DNA from: Mucispirillum schaedleri
Lineage (GTDB): Bacteria > Chrysiogenota > Deferribacteres > Deferribacterales > Mucispirillaceae
Assembly: GCA_949287985.1 (NCBI GenBank)
Contig: CASEIN010000055.1
Location: 30,442-94,441, forward strand
Direction of reading: 5' to 3'
Length of the DNA: 64,000 nucleotides
Shown here: one piece after another, positions 1 to 9,600 of the stretch
Numbering within the stretch: the first letter of the stretch is position 1
Layout: every line of letters begins with the position of its first letter
Made by a program: the position numbers and the translations under genes
The notes under the pieces: generated by a model
Databases searched by the model: none
What the model saw: only the letters and a program-made list of their open reading frames with translations
Told to the model about the DNA's origin: nothing

Positions 1-206
1 ATGATTTAATAAATAATAATATTATAAAAATAGTAATATGTATTGATATGGCAATTTTTATAACCTTTTTATATACCATTTTAGATATTCCCTATAACTA
101 TATAAGTATAGGTCTATTTCTATCATTTTTAATAATCTTGTTTATAATGCCTGCATTTTTTAAAAGTAAAGCTTCAGAATTCAATAAAAAACCCCTGCCA
201 TATTAA
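1..206 (+). CDS. C-terminal fragment of an integral membrane protein
   Basis: An open frame enters from the left edge and ends at a TAA at 204-206, giving about 67 residues. It contains two hydrophobic segments: one around ICIDMAIFITFLYTILDI and one around IGLFLSFLIILFIMPAFF. A short charged tail (KSKASEFNKKPLPY) follows. The stop lies inside the stem of a terminator hairpin, which supports a real gene end. The family cannot be named from this fragment. Codon use and AT-richness match the neighbours. Confidence 0.6.
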   Translation, partial: DLINNNIIKIVICIDMAIFITFLYTILDIPYNYISIGLFLSFLIILFIMPAFFKSKASEFNKKPLPY

Positions 207-217
207 AAAGCAGGGGT
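191..217. terminator. Bidirectional rho-independent terminator
   Basis: ACCCCTGC (191-198) pairs perfectly with GCAGGGGT (210-217) across an 11-nt loop. An A-rich stretch lies on the left and TATATTTTT on the right, so it can stop the plus-strand membrane-protein gene (stop at 206) and the minus-strand barrel gene (stop at 242). Confidence 0.75.
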
Positions 218-241
218 ATATATTTTTAATTATATTTTATA

Positions 242-874
242 TTACCAAATAATCCCTATTTCGCCACCAAAACTAAAGCCTGATAAGTTTTTATTTACAC
301 CACTTAATTTTGGGTTATGATACATATATTCAGCACCTACACCCACAAATAAGAATTTTAAAGCCTGCAGACGAACACCAAGTTTTGTAGAAAAACCTAC
401 ATCAAAGCTGGTATCAGATGATGAGTTTGATGCACCAATAAGTTCTGCTGTAGAATTATAGCCACTAATCGAAAAAGAAGGACCTATACCAAAATAAGGG
501 CGAATAGAAATTAAATCTATGCCTAATTTTGGCTGTAATAAAAGGTATGGCTTGATATCAAATGACCAAAGTGCATTTTTAGCAGATACCACACTTGAGC
601 CATCAAGTGTTCTATATGTTTCCTCCCCTAATCTCCATCTAGAGCCAAGAGTAAGTTCAAGACCAATAAAACGCCAAATATCTCCACCAAAAGTTAATGT
701 GGCAGGCCCCATTAGCCCATCAACTGCACTGTCTGATGGAACAGTATAACCATACCCTAATAAAAACCATGCATCTTTACTTCTTTCATTGCTTTCTTGA
801 GCAAAAGATGTTGATACATAAGTAAAGCATACTCCAACTACTACAAATAAAATAAACTTACTTAAATGTTTCAT
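242..874 (-). CDS. Outer-membrane beta-barrel protein (paralogue 1)
   Basis: About 210 residues. The chosen start is ATG at 874, preceded by AGAGAT. An upstream in-frame TTG at 892 would add six residues before the signal peptide. A signal peptide (MKHLSKFILFVVVGVCF...) ends at a likely SFA|QES site. The mature part alternates polar and hydrophobic residues with many Gly and aromatics, and ends in W (FGGEIGIIW), typical of porin-like barrels inserted by BAM. It shares the pattern W..GY.Y..P.....GP..LT.GG and the end FG.EIG with the protein encoded just upstream, 21 bp away, so the two are tandem paralogues in one operon. No specific substrate can be assigned. Confidence 0.7.
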   Translation of the reverse strand: MKHLSKFILFVVVGVCFTYVSTSFAQESNERSKDAWFLLGYGYTVPSDSAVDGLMGPATLTFGGDIWRFIGLELTLGSRWRLGEETYRTLDGSSVVSAKNALWSFDIKPYLLLQPKLGIDLISIRPYFGIGPSFSISGYNSTAELIGASNSSSDTSFDVGFSTKLGVRLQALKFLFVGVGAEYMYHNPKLSGVNKNLSGFSFGGEIGIIW

Positions 875-895
875 AAGAATCTCTGTAAACAAAAT

Positions 896-1438
896 TTAAA
901 AGACAGTTCCTATTTCTGCTCCAAAAGCAACACCTGAACCATTAAATTTTTCTTTAATACCATTATGATTTGCTTCCAAATGATTATATAAGTATTCTAC
1001 ACCTATACCAAATAGTAAACCATCTTCCATAAACCTTACACCAGCTTTGGCAGAAAATCCATAAGAAAATATATTATTTGCAAAATCTGTATTATTTGCT
1101 GCCACATGTGGACCTATACCTATATATGGAAGCACTTCAAACATACCAGTATCAAATATTGGCTGTAAAAGAGCATGTAGTCTTACAGGCATTGTATTAA
1201 TATCTGTTGTAGCATTTTTTGGTTTTAAATCCCATAAATAGCCCACTGTTAAATCAATAGCAACCCAGTCCATAATCTGACCACCTACTGTTAAATTAAC
1301 AGGACCAACTGGTGCTTTTGAACCACTTTGTTCTGGTAAATAATAACTATAACCAATAGTTATCCAAGTATCATCTTCTGCAAAAGAAAAAGAAGCAAAA
1401 GAGAATATAAACATTAATATAAATAATATTCTTTTCAT
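896..1438 (-). CDS. Outer-membrane beta-barrel protein (paralogue 2)
   Basis: 180 residues with a clear signal peptide (MKRILFILMFIFSFASFSFA|EDD) and a short barrel-like mature chain ending in F (FGAEIGTVF). The start has an AGGTGA ribosome site. It is the first gene of a two-gene operon with the paralogue at 242-874 and lacks some loops of that longer copy. The terminal aromatic residue and beta-strand periodicity support an outer-membrane location. The function is unknown; small OmpW- or OmpA-type barrels are alternatives that cannot be separated by eye. Confidence 0.7.
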   Translation of the reverse strand: MKRILFILMFIFSFASFSFAEDDTWITIGYSYYLPEQSGSKAPVGPVNLTVGGQIMDWVAIDLTVGYLWDLKPKNATTDINTMPVRLHALLQPIFDTGMFEVLPYIGIGPHVAANNTDFANNIFSYGFSAKAGVRFMEDGLLFGIGVEYLYNHLEANHNGIKEKFNGSGVAFGAEIGTVF

Positions 1439-1523
1439 GATTCACCTCATATCTGTATGTTATCCTATACATAAATCGGAAGTTTATGCATTTAGGTTAC
1501 AATATATTTAACTAATAAAAAAA

Positions 1524-4073
1524 TTATTTATTATTTTTTTCTACAATAAATTGGTAGATTGTTCTAAATAATATATTATAATTAATTGGTTTAGTAATAT
1601 GTGCATTCATACCAGCTTTTGATGTTGCCTGCATATCTTCAGTAAATGCATTTGCAGTAAGTGCTATAATAGGTATAGTCTGCATATCCTGTCTTTGCAT
1701 TGACCTTATATTTATAGCTGTTTCACAGCCGTCCATTACAGGCATCTGCATATCCATTAATATAATATCAATACTATTTTCTTTTGAATTTTTAATAATT
1801 TCTAATGCTTCTTTTCCATCATATGCTTCAATAATATTTATTTTTTTATATTTAAAAAGCTCCCTTAATATTTCCATATTTACTCTATCATCATCTACTA
1901 CTAAAACATTTATATTTTCAAGAATTTTTTCATTGTAATTATTTGCTTCAACTTCATTATTATATTCATATACTGGTTTCGTAAAAGGTAAAGTAATAGT
2001 TATTTCTGTTCCTTCACCAATATTACTTTCTATTTTAATATTACCAGACATACTGTTAACCCTGTCTAAAACAATAGACATACCAAGCCCTGTGCCCTGC
2101 ACTTTTTTATCATTAAACATTTTCTCCCGTGCAAAAGGCTCAAATATACGTTTTAAAAATGATTTAGACATACCAACACCACTATCTTTTACTGTAATCT
2201 GATATAGTGGCGAGTTACCAGAGCTAATTTGTTTTATTCCTAAATAAATTTCATCATTTTCATTTGTATATTTAAAAGCATTTGATAATAAGTTATTTAT
2301 AATATGGCATAATTTATTATAATCTCCCAGCACATTTTCCACTTCTACATTAAAGTAGACATTAAAGTTTTTATGTTCTGATTCTGCCTGTATTTTAAAT
2401 ACATCTAAAATAGTGTCTATATCCTTATGAATATTAAATTCTACAATATCCTGTTCTTTATAAATTTGCTCACTTTTCATCTGTTCAATAATATCATCAA
2501 CTAGCGATTTTAAAAGATTTGCTGAAACTTGTATTTTATCAGTATATTCTATTACTTTTTCTTTATTATCAATATTTAGTTTTAGTAATTTTATAAGCCC
2601 AAAAATACCATTAATAGGTGTTCTCATGTCATGGGATACACTTGAATAAAACTGCTTATTAATCTTAATATTATTTTGCATATCATTAACATTGCTTTCT
2701 AAAAGCTGCATATTTTCAAGCTGTTTTCTCCGTTCATTATCTACATTTTTAAAGCATATTAACGCATCATCACTACTTAAAAATGAATCAAATAATATAG
2801 CAGCATTCATCCAGCTTACTCTACCATTAACTTCCCACTTAAAATCACCACCAAATTCATGCACGTTTTCCTTAGATAGTTTTTTAATATTATTAATAGA
2901 AAAATGTTTATTAAATTCTTCTTTTGTTTCTTTATCCATTACCACATTAAATGATGAAAGAAGTATATCATAATCACCTTTTAATGCGATTTCAGAAGAA
3001 TGAAATTCAGATTTTTTGATGCTTATATATTTATGTGTTTTTAAATTTACCCTAAATATTGCCACATAGGAATTACCTAATGCTTGTATGGACTGGTTTT
3101 GGTATTTAACCATTTTGCTTAAATTAATTATCTGCACAAAAATGATGAGTAAAATAAATAATATACCAATAAATATTTCTATGTATTTATATATAAAAGA
3201 TATAATATCATCTACCATAATATCTAATGACTGGGAATATAAAACAGATTGAGGTATCGTTAATATCACAATCATATTATTAAGAGTAAAATTATAAAAA
3301 AGACTGCGTTTTTTCCCTTCTAAATCTATTATATGGTGAAATGCTGAATTATAATTATGTTGACCAGAATATATTTTTCCAATTACTCTTTTTACTACTG
3401 ATTCAAAATAGTTTAAAGGTTGGTTAATTGGGGAAGCAAGTAGTATTATCTCACCTTTAGAATCTGTTAAAAAATAAGATGTATCTTTAGGCAGGCTCAT
3501 ATCTAAAAGCCACCTTGTTCCAAGCTGTTTTGGGAAAATATCAAGTGCTAATACATCTTTACCATTATTTAATGAAATGGAAAGTGTAAAAACCTTTTCA
3601 CCATTTACAATATCTGTATAAACTTCTGAATAAAATATTTCACCTTTATGTTTTAATGCTTCTGTATAAAAAAGCATTTCATTAATAGGTTTTGTAACAT
3701 TATCAAGCCTGCCTAAACCTGAAATAAGTTTGCCATTAATAATGCCAAAAACATCTATCCCTTTTGTACCAATAGTATTTTCTATATAATCAATATAGTT
3801 ATGCATCCACTCTTGAATATCTTTTTCTGTATAATTTTTTTTCATTAAATATGAAAGGCTGGAAGCTCCACTTTCTAAAATAGTAGCGTGTTTATTTATA
3901 ACTTTTTCTGCTGAATATGTAAAAGAATTAACGTAGTTTATACCTATTTGCTCTGCATTATGAATAAGCTTATATGAAATAGTAAAAAATAATAGTAAAA
4001 AAATAATAATTATAAGAGTAATAGCAAAAGTTTTAGTCATACTAACAGATTTTAACTTAACGCCATTTTGCAT
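1524..4073 (-). CDS. Hybrid sensor histidine kinase with C-terminal receiver
   Basis: About 849 residues. ATG at 4073 is preferred because AGGGAT precedes it; an ATG four codons earlier lacks a site. Order of parts: TM1 (about 13-36), a large extracytoplasmic sensor (about 40-280, dCache-like in length), TM2 (about 296-318), a PAS-like segment and coiled coil (about 330-470), HisKA with the phospho-His in SVSHDMRTPING (His about 481), HATPase with NNLLSNAFKYTNEN, DSGVGMS and GTGLGMS boxes, then a receiver with VVDDD, phospho-Asp in LMDMQMPVMDG (about 774) and the TKP lysine (about 828). All catalytic boxes look intact. No cognate response regulator or HPt protein lies in this window, so the output is unknown. 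Confidence 0.9.
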   Translation of the reverse strand: MQNGVKLKSVSMTKTFAITLIIIIFLLLFFTISYKLIHNAEQIGINYVNSFTYSAEKVINKHATILESGASSLSYLMKKNYTEKDIQEWMHNYIDYIENTIGTKGIDVFGIINGKLISGLGRLDNVTKPINEMLFYTEALKHKGEIFYSEVYTDIVNGEKVFTLSISLNNGKDVLALDIFPKQLGTRWLLDMSLPKDTSYFLTDSKGEIILLASPINQPLNYFESVVKRVIGKIYSGQHNYNSAFHHIIDLEGKKRSLFYNFTLNNMIVILTIPQSVLYSQSLDIMVDDIISFIYKYIEIFIGILFILLIIFVQIINLSKMVKYQNQSIQALGNSYVAIFRVNLKTHKYISIKKSEFHSSEIALKGDYDILLSSFNVVMDKETKEEFNKHFSINNIKKLSKENVHEFGGDFKWEVNGRVSWMNAAILFDSFLSSDDALICFKNVDNERRKQLENMQLLESNVNDMQNNIKINKQFYSSVSHDMRTPINGIFGLIKLLKLNIDNKEKVIEYTDKIQVSANLLKSLVDDIIEQMKSEQIYKEQDIVEFNIHKDIDTILDVFKIQAESEHKNFNVYFNVEVENVLGDYNKLCHIINNLLSNAFKYTNENDEIYLGIKQISSGNSPLYQITVKDSGVGMSKSFLKRIFEPFAREKMFNDKKVQGTGLGMSIVLDRVNSMSGNIKIESNIGEGTEITITLPFTKPVYEYNNEVEANNYNEKILENINVLVVDDDRVNMEILRELFKYKKINIIEAYDGKEALEIIKNSKENSIDIILMDMQMPVMDGCETAINIRSMQRQDMQTIPIIALTANAFTEDMQATSKAGMNAHITKPINYNILFRTIYQFIVEKNNK

Positions 4074-4195
4074 ACTATCCCTCATAAAATTTAATACTTA
4101 TATATTATACTGATTTATGAAGTATATTGCAATATTTATTATTTGATAAATAAAAAGAAATTTTGTTTAATTAGAATAATTAAGAATATAAAAAA

Positions 4196-4226
4196 GACTG
4201 CTGAAAAATTTTATTTTCCAGCAGTC
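4196..4226 (-). terminator. Rho-independent terminator of glnN
   Basis: GACTGCTG (4196-4203) pairs with CAGCAGTC (4219-4226). On the minus strand the stem is followed by TTTTTTATATTC. It lies 15 bp past the glnN stop. Confidence 0.85.
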
Positions 4227-4240
4227 GAAAAGAATATAAT

Positions 4241-6379
4241 TTATTTAATAAAGAGCATTTCTCTATATTTTGGTAAAGGCCATAGTGTATCTGATACTAC
4301 TTTTTCAAGGCTGTCTACCACTTCTCTTAATTCGCTCATAGCTTCTAAAATTTCTTCATGCAGCCCTTTTACAGCTTTTTCCATTTTCTCTGTTTTTTCA
4401 GTTAATTTTTCCAAGCCTTTTCCTAAAAGTTCTACATTTCTTTTTAAAGCATCAACACCAACTGTAATCCCTGCATCTGTTGCTGATTTTACAGCAGATA
4501 ATTCTGTTTTAAATTCTTCAATAACAGCAGGCATAATATTATTACGAACAATATTTAATGCAATTTCGCCTTCAATACGAATTTTTCTGTGGTATTCTTC
4601 TAAAAATACTTCAAAGCGTGATTCTAACTCTTTTTTAGAATAAACACCATATTTACCAAAAAGGTTTATATTTTTATCATTAACTAAAAATCGTAATGCG
4701 TCCATTGTAGTAACAGCATTTGGCAAGCCCCTGCGTGCTGCTTCTTCTTTCCATTCATCAGTATAGCCATCGCCATTAAAAATAACTCTTTTATGAGTTT
4801 TAATAATATCTTTTAATATTTCCTGTAATGCATGATTAAAAGCATCTTCATTACCTACATGGCTTTCAAGTTTTTCAGCAATATAATCAAAAGAATCTGC
4901 AACAATTGTATTTAACACTGTCATAGGACCAGAGCAGGACTGGCTTGAACCAGGAGCCCTAAATTCAAATTTGTTACCAGTAAAAGCAAATGGGCTTGTT
5001 CTGTTTCTATCTGTTGCATCTTTTGGAAGCGGCGGCAGAGTATCAACTCCTATCTGCATAACACCTGCTTTATGTTTTGCACTATTTTCGCCTTTTTCAA
5101 TATTTTCAATAACCTCATTTAACTGGTCCCCAAGATAAATAGAAATAATTGCAGGTGGTGCTTCATTTGCTCCAAGCCTGTGATCATTTCCTGCATGAGC
5201 AACTGTCGCTCTTAACATATCTGCATGAGTATCAACTGCACGGATAATACCAGAAAGAACAGTTAAAAATACTGCATTTTGCTGTGGATTATTTCCCGGA
5301 TTTAAAAGATTTGTTTCCCCATAGTTAATAGACCAGTTATTATGTTTACCACTACCATTTACTCCAGCAAAAGGTTTTTCATGTAATAAACATACAAATC
5401 CATGCCTGTCTGCCACAAGGCGTAAAGTATCCATTACAAGCATATTATGGTCAACTGCTAAGTTTAAATCTTCAAACATAGGTGCAAGCTCAAATTGAGC
5501 AGGTGCAACTTCATTATGTCTAGTTTTTGCAGGCACTCCTAAACGCCATAATTCATGCTCCACATCATTCATAAAGTTAAGCACTCTTTGATGAATTGAA
5601 CCAAAATAATGGTCTTCTAACTGCTGATGTTTTGGAGGTGTTGCACCAAAAAGAGTTCTTCCAGTTTGTAAAAGGTCTGGTCTGTGAAGGTAAAACTTTT
5701 TATCTATTAAAAAATATTCTTGTTCAGCCCCAAGTGTTATGGTTACTTTTTCTTCTTTCATACCAAAACATTTCATAAGCCTTTGTGTAGATGATGAAAG
5801 GCATTGAATTGAGCGTAAAAGTGGTGTTTTTTTATCAAGAGCTTCACCAGTGTATGAGCAAAAAGCAGTAGGAATACATAATGTAGCACCATTTGAATGG
5901 CGTTTAATAAATGCTGGGCTTGTAGGATCCCATGCAGTATATCCTCTTGCTTCAAAAGTTCTTCTTAAACCACCTGAAGGAAATGATGAAGCATCAGGCT
6001 CACCTACTATTAAATTTTTAGCAGAAAAAGCAAATATTGCATTACCGTCTTCTATTTCTAAAAAAGAATCATGTTTTTCTGCTGTAGAACCAGTTAATGG
6101 CTGAAACCAGTGAGTAAAATGTGTTGCTCCCCTTTCTATTGCCCATTGTTTCATACCGTGAGCCACATCTGCTGCAATTTCAGGGTCAAGCTCTGCTCTA
6201 TTATTAATTGTATTTAATAATTTTTCTGCTGATTTTTTAGGTAAATATTCCCTAATAGCTTTTGCATTAAATACATCTTCACCATAATTATCTAACGTTG
6301 CTTTTTTAGCTTCTGCATACCCTAATGACTTGTTTTCTGCAATAGAGTTGATTATGCTGTAACGTTTAGAATAACTCAT
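4241..6379 (-). CDS. glnN: Type III glutamine synthetase
   Basis: About 712 residues, the usual size of GSIII and far longer than GSI. It joins ammonia to glutamate using ATP. Family signatures seen: NEVAPAQFELAPMFED, NGSGKHNNWS in the glutamate/ATP site, and NRTSPFAFTGNKFEFRAPG near the C-terminal part of the catalytic core. The ATG at 6379 follows GGAGG at ideal spacing; the earlier ATG at 6391 contains that GGAGG and is rejected. It is divergent from gltB, so ammonia assimilation by GS-GOGAT is encoded back to back. A perfect -24/-12 promoter lies about 40 bp upstream, implying sigma-54 control. Confidence 0.96.
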   Translation of the reverse strand: MSYSKRYSIINSIAENKSLGYAEAKKATLDNYGEDVFNAKAIREYLPKKSAEKLLNTINNRAELDPEIAADVAHGMKQWAIERGATHFTHWFQPLTGSTAEKHDSFLEIEDGNAIFAFSAKNLIVGEPDASSFPSGGLRRTFEARGYTAWDPTSPAFIKRHSNGATLCIPTAFCSYTGEALDKKTPLLRSIQCLSSSTQRLMKCFGMKEEKVTITLGAEQEYFLIDKKFYLHRPDLLQTGRTLFGATPPKHQQLEDHYFGSIHQRVLNFMNDVEHELWRLGVPAKTRHNEVAPAQFELAPMFEDLNLAVDHNMLVMDTLRLVADRHGFVCLLHEKPFAGVNGSGKHNNWSINYGETNLLNPGNNPQQNAVFLTVLSGIIRAVDTHADMLRATVAHAGNDHRLGANEAPPAIISIYLGDQLNEVIENIEKGENSAKHKAGVMQIGVDTLPPLPKDATDRNRTSPFAFTGNKFEFRAPGSSQSCSGPMTVLNTIVADSFDYIAEKLESHVGNEDAFNHALQEILKDIIKTHKRVIFNGDGYTDEWKEEAARRGLPNAVTTMDALRFLVNDKNINLFGKYGVYSKKELESRFEVFLEEYHRKIRIEGEIALNIVRNNIMPAVIEEFKTELSAVKSATDAGITVGVDALKRNVELLGKGLEKLTEKTEKMEKAVKGLHEEILEAMSELREVVDSLEKVVSDTLWPLPKYREMLFIK

Positions 6380-6418
6380 ATATGCCTCCATAATCTAAAA
6401 AAATTCAAACCTAATAAA

Positions 6419-6434
6419 TGCAATATAAATGCCA
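6419..6434 (-). promoter_or_regulatory. Sigma-54 promoter of glnN
   Basis: Read on the minus strand this is TGGCATTTATATTGCA: the -24 GG and -12 GC are separated by exactly 10 nt, matching the TGGCAC-N5-TTGCA consensus except for one base. Predicted transcription start is near 6408, giving a leader of about 29 nt that contains GGAGG before the ATG at 6379. Confidence 0.8.
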
Positions 6435-6509
6435 AATTATTTTAAAGGTAGATTATATATAAAAAACTCTTATTTTAAAAGCAAAAATATATATTTTTTT
6501 AAAATTTAA

Positions 6510-6560
6510 TTACAACACATTTTATTACAAAATTGTAAAAACGTGTTTATTGTTTTACAA
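6510..6560. promoter_or_regulatory. TTACAA/TTGTAA operator cluster (candidate activator sites)
   Basis: TTACAA occurs at 6510-6515, 6525-6530 and 6555-6560, and TTGTAA at 6533-6538. The 6525-6538 stretch is a dyad TTACAA-AA-TTGTAA. TTGTAAAA (6533-6540) and TTTTACAA (6553-6560) form a second inverted repeat with a 12-nt spacer. The cluster lies about 105-125 bp upstream of both predicted sigma-54 start sites, a typical enhancer distance. The same dyad occurs upstream of the NifA-type gene at 13910-13925. Confidence 0.5.
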
Positions 6561-6610
6561 TTTTTACCAAAAAATATTATGAAAAATAATGAATTTACAT
6601 TAAAAAATTA

Positions 6611-6626
6611 TGGCATACTTTTTGAT
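6611..6626 (+). promoter_or_regulatory. Sigma-54-like promoter of gltB (imperfect -12)
   Basis: TGGCATACTTTTTGAT has the same TGGCAT -24 element as the glnN promoter. A 10-nt gap follows, then GA instead of GC at -12. The predicted start near 6637 leaves a 32-nt leader holding the GTGAGG ribosome site of gltB. The weakened -12 box makes this less certain than the glnN promoter. Confidence 0.5.
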
Positions 6627-6668
6627 TATATGTAAAAGTGAAGGAATAAATTAATGTGAGGTTTTCCA

Positions 6669-9600
6669 ATGTATCCTGAAAATATCGGACTTTATGACAG
6701 TCAGTATGAAAAAGATGCCTGTGGTGTAGGGCTTATAGCTGACTTAAAAAATATACCAACTCATAATACTGTAGAAAACGGTATTACAATATTAAAAAAT
6801 TTAATGCACAGGGGTGCAACAGGTGGCGATCCTGAAACTGGTGATGGTGCTGGTATACTTGTTTCTATTCCTGATGAATTTTTTAGAAAAGTAGTTAAAG
6901 AAAAACTACCAGAATATGGCAAATATGCTGTTGCTGTTGTTTTTGGTGGGCAGGATATTGAAGAAGAAATTGAAAAAATAATTCAAGATAAATGCGGCAG
7001 TATAATTTGCTGGCGAGATGTGCCTATTGATTTAAATGCAATTGGTAAAGCAGCTAGAGATACATGCCCTAAAATAAGACAGATATTTATTGAAAGTAAA
7101 TATAATGACCAAAACACATTTGAAAGAAAACTTTTTATTGCAAGAAGATTAATAGAAATTAAGCTTTCTAATGTATATATCCCTAGTATGTCATCAAAAA
7201 GTGTTGTATATAAAGGGCTTTTTATGGCAACTCAAGTGGAAAATTTTTATAAAGATTTAAATGATTTAGATTTTAAATCCCCTATTGCTTTAGTGCACCA
7301 AAGGTATAGCACAAATACTTTTCCTACATGGGAGCTGGCTCACCCTTTTAGGTATGTTGCCCATAATGGTGAGATTAATACATTAAAAGGTAACTTAAAT
7401 AATTTAGCAAGCAGGCAGCCACAATTTTCATCATCTCTTTTAGGGGAAGATTTAAAAAAAATACTGCCATTAATAAAAGATGGACAAAGTGACTCTGCAA
7501 GCCTTGATAATATGTTTGAACTGCTTGTAGCAAGTGGTAGAGATTTATGCCATGCTATGCTTATGCTTATACCTCAAGCCTGGGGGCAAAAATACCATAT
7601 GGGAAAAGATGTGAGAGCATTTTTTGAATATCATTCTGCATTAATGGAGCCATGGGACGGACCTGCTGCTGTTGCATTTTCTGATGGTGTTAATGCTGGA
7701 GCTATTCTTGATAGAAATGGTCTTCGCCCTGCAAGGTATACTATTACTAAAGATAATGTATTTGTTCTTGCTTCAGAAACTGGTGTATTAGATATACCAA
7801 GTGATAATGTTATGAAAAAAGGCAGACTTCGCCCCGGTGAAATCGTATACTGTGATTTAGAAAATAATAGAATAGTAAGCGATGCTGCTGTTAAAAAATT
7901 AGCTGCACGCAGCCTGCCTTATAGAAGATGGATAAATGAAAACAGGATATATGTGCATGGGCTTTTTGAATCCCTTGCTCCTGACGGTCCATCTGGTGAT
8001 ATGCAAAAACAACAGAAACTTTTTGGCTATACAAAAGAAGACTTTGAATTTATTTTAAAACCAATGGCAGAAAAAGGTGCTGAACCTGTTGGCTCTATGG
8101 GTAATGATGCAGCTTTAGCAGTATTAAGTGAAAAACCTCAGCTTTTATTTAACTATTTTAAACAGCTTTTTGCTCAAGTAACTAACCCACCAATAGATTC
8201 TATTCGTGAAGATTTAGTTATGAGCCTTGTTACATTTATTGGTAATAAAGGTAATATTTTAGAGGACGGACCTCATCATGCAAGAGTTATTGAGCTTCCT
8301 CGCCCTATTATTACATCTGATGAACTTTCAAGACTTAAAAATATTAGGGAAATTGGGTTTAAATCTGCCGTTATTAGTATGTCATTTAAAAATGATTTAG
8401 AACAGGCTTTAAAAAATATTGCAGAAATTGCTGTAGAAAAGGTAAAAGCAGGATACCCTGTTCTTATATTAAGTGATAAAAATTTAGATGATGAATACAC
8501 ACCTATTCCTTCCATGCTTGCTGTTACTGCTGTAAATAAAGCATTATCAAAAGCAGGTATACGCCCAGAATCTGCTGTAATTGTAGAAACTGGGGAAGCA
8601 AGGGAGATTATGCACTTTGCTCTGCTTTTAGGTTATGGAGCAACAGCTGTATGCCCATATATTGCATTACAAAGTATTTCACTATTAGTAGATGAAAATG
8701 AAATATCAGTAGATAAAGTAAAAGCTACTGAAAACTATATAAAAGCAGTTGATAAAGGGCTTTTAAAAGTTATGAGTAAAATGGGTATATCCACATTAAG
8801 AAGCTATAGAAGCGGTCAGCTTTTTGAAGCTGTTGGGTTAAACAGCGATGTTATAAAAGAGTTTTTTACAGGCACTGCAAGCCGTATAAATGGCATTGGC
8901 TTAAAAGAAATTGAAAAAGAAGCATTAATGAGAAGAAAAAGTGCCAATGATAATTTTGAAAATATTTCTTTAGGTGGTCAGTATCACTATAGAAGAAATG
9001 GTGAAAACCATTTATGGACTCCTGAAAGTATTACAGTTTTCAGACAGGCAGTGCAGAATAATGATAGAGAAAAATATAAAGAGTATGCAAAACTTATTAA
9101 TGACCAGTCTAAAAATTTATGCACATTAAGGGGGCTTTTTGAATTTGTAGATTCTGTTGCTGTTCCTTTAGAAGAAGTAGAAAGTGCTTCATCTATTGTA
9201 AAAAGGTTTGTAACTGGTGCTATGTCACTTGGTTCTATAAGCCCAGAAGCTCATGAAACTATTGCTATTGCCATGAATAAATTAGGTGGTATGAGTAACT
9301 GTGGTGAAGGTGGTGAAGACCCTGAAAGATATACTCCTAATGAAAAAGGCGAAGTAAGAAGCAGTGCTATTAAACAGATTGCAAGTGGCAGGTTTGGTGT
9401 TACCATAGAATACCTTACTAATGCAAAAGAGCTGCAAATTAAAATGGCACAAGGTGCAAAACCGGGAGAAGGTGGCCAGCTTCCAGGTCATAAAGTTAAC
9501 CCATTTATTGCAAAATTAAGGCACTCTATGCCAAATGTTAGCTTAATATCACCTCCTCCACACCATGATATTTATTCTATTGAAGATTTGGCGCAGCTTA

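Noticed and set aside
4143..4643. Plus-strand open frame across the glnN 3' end
   Set aside because: It spans the glnN terminator and runs antisense to glnN; no ribosome site.
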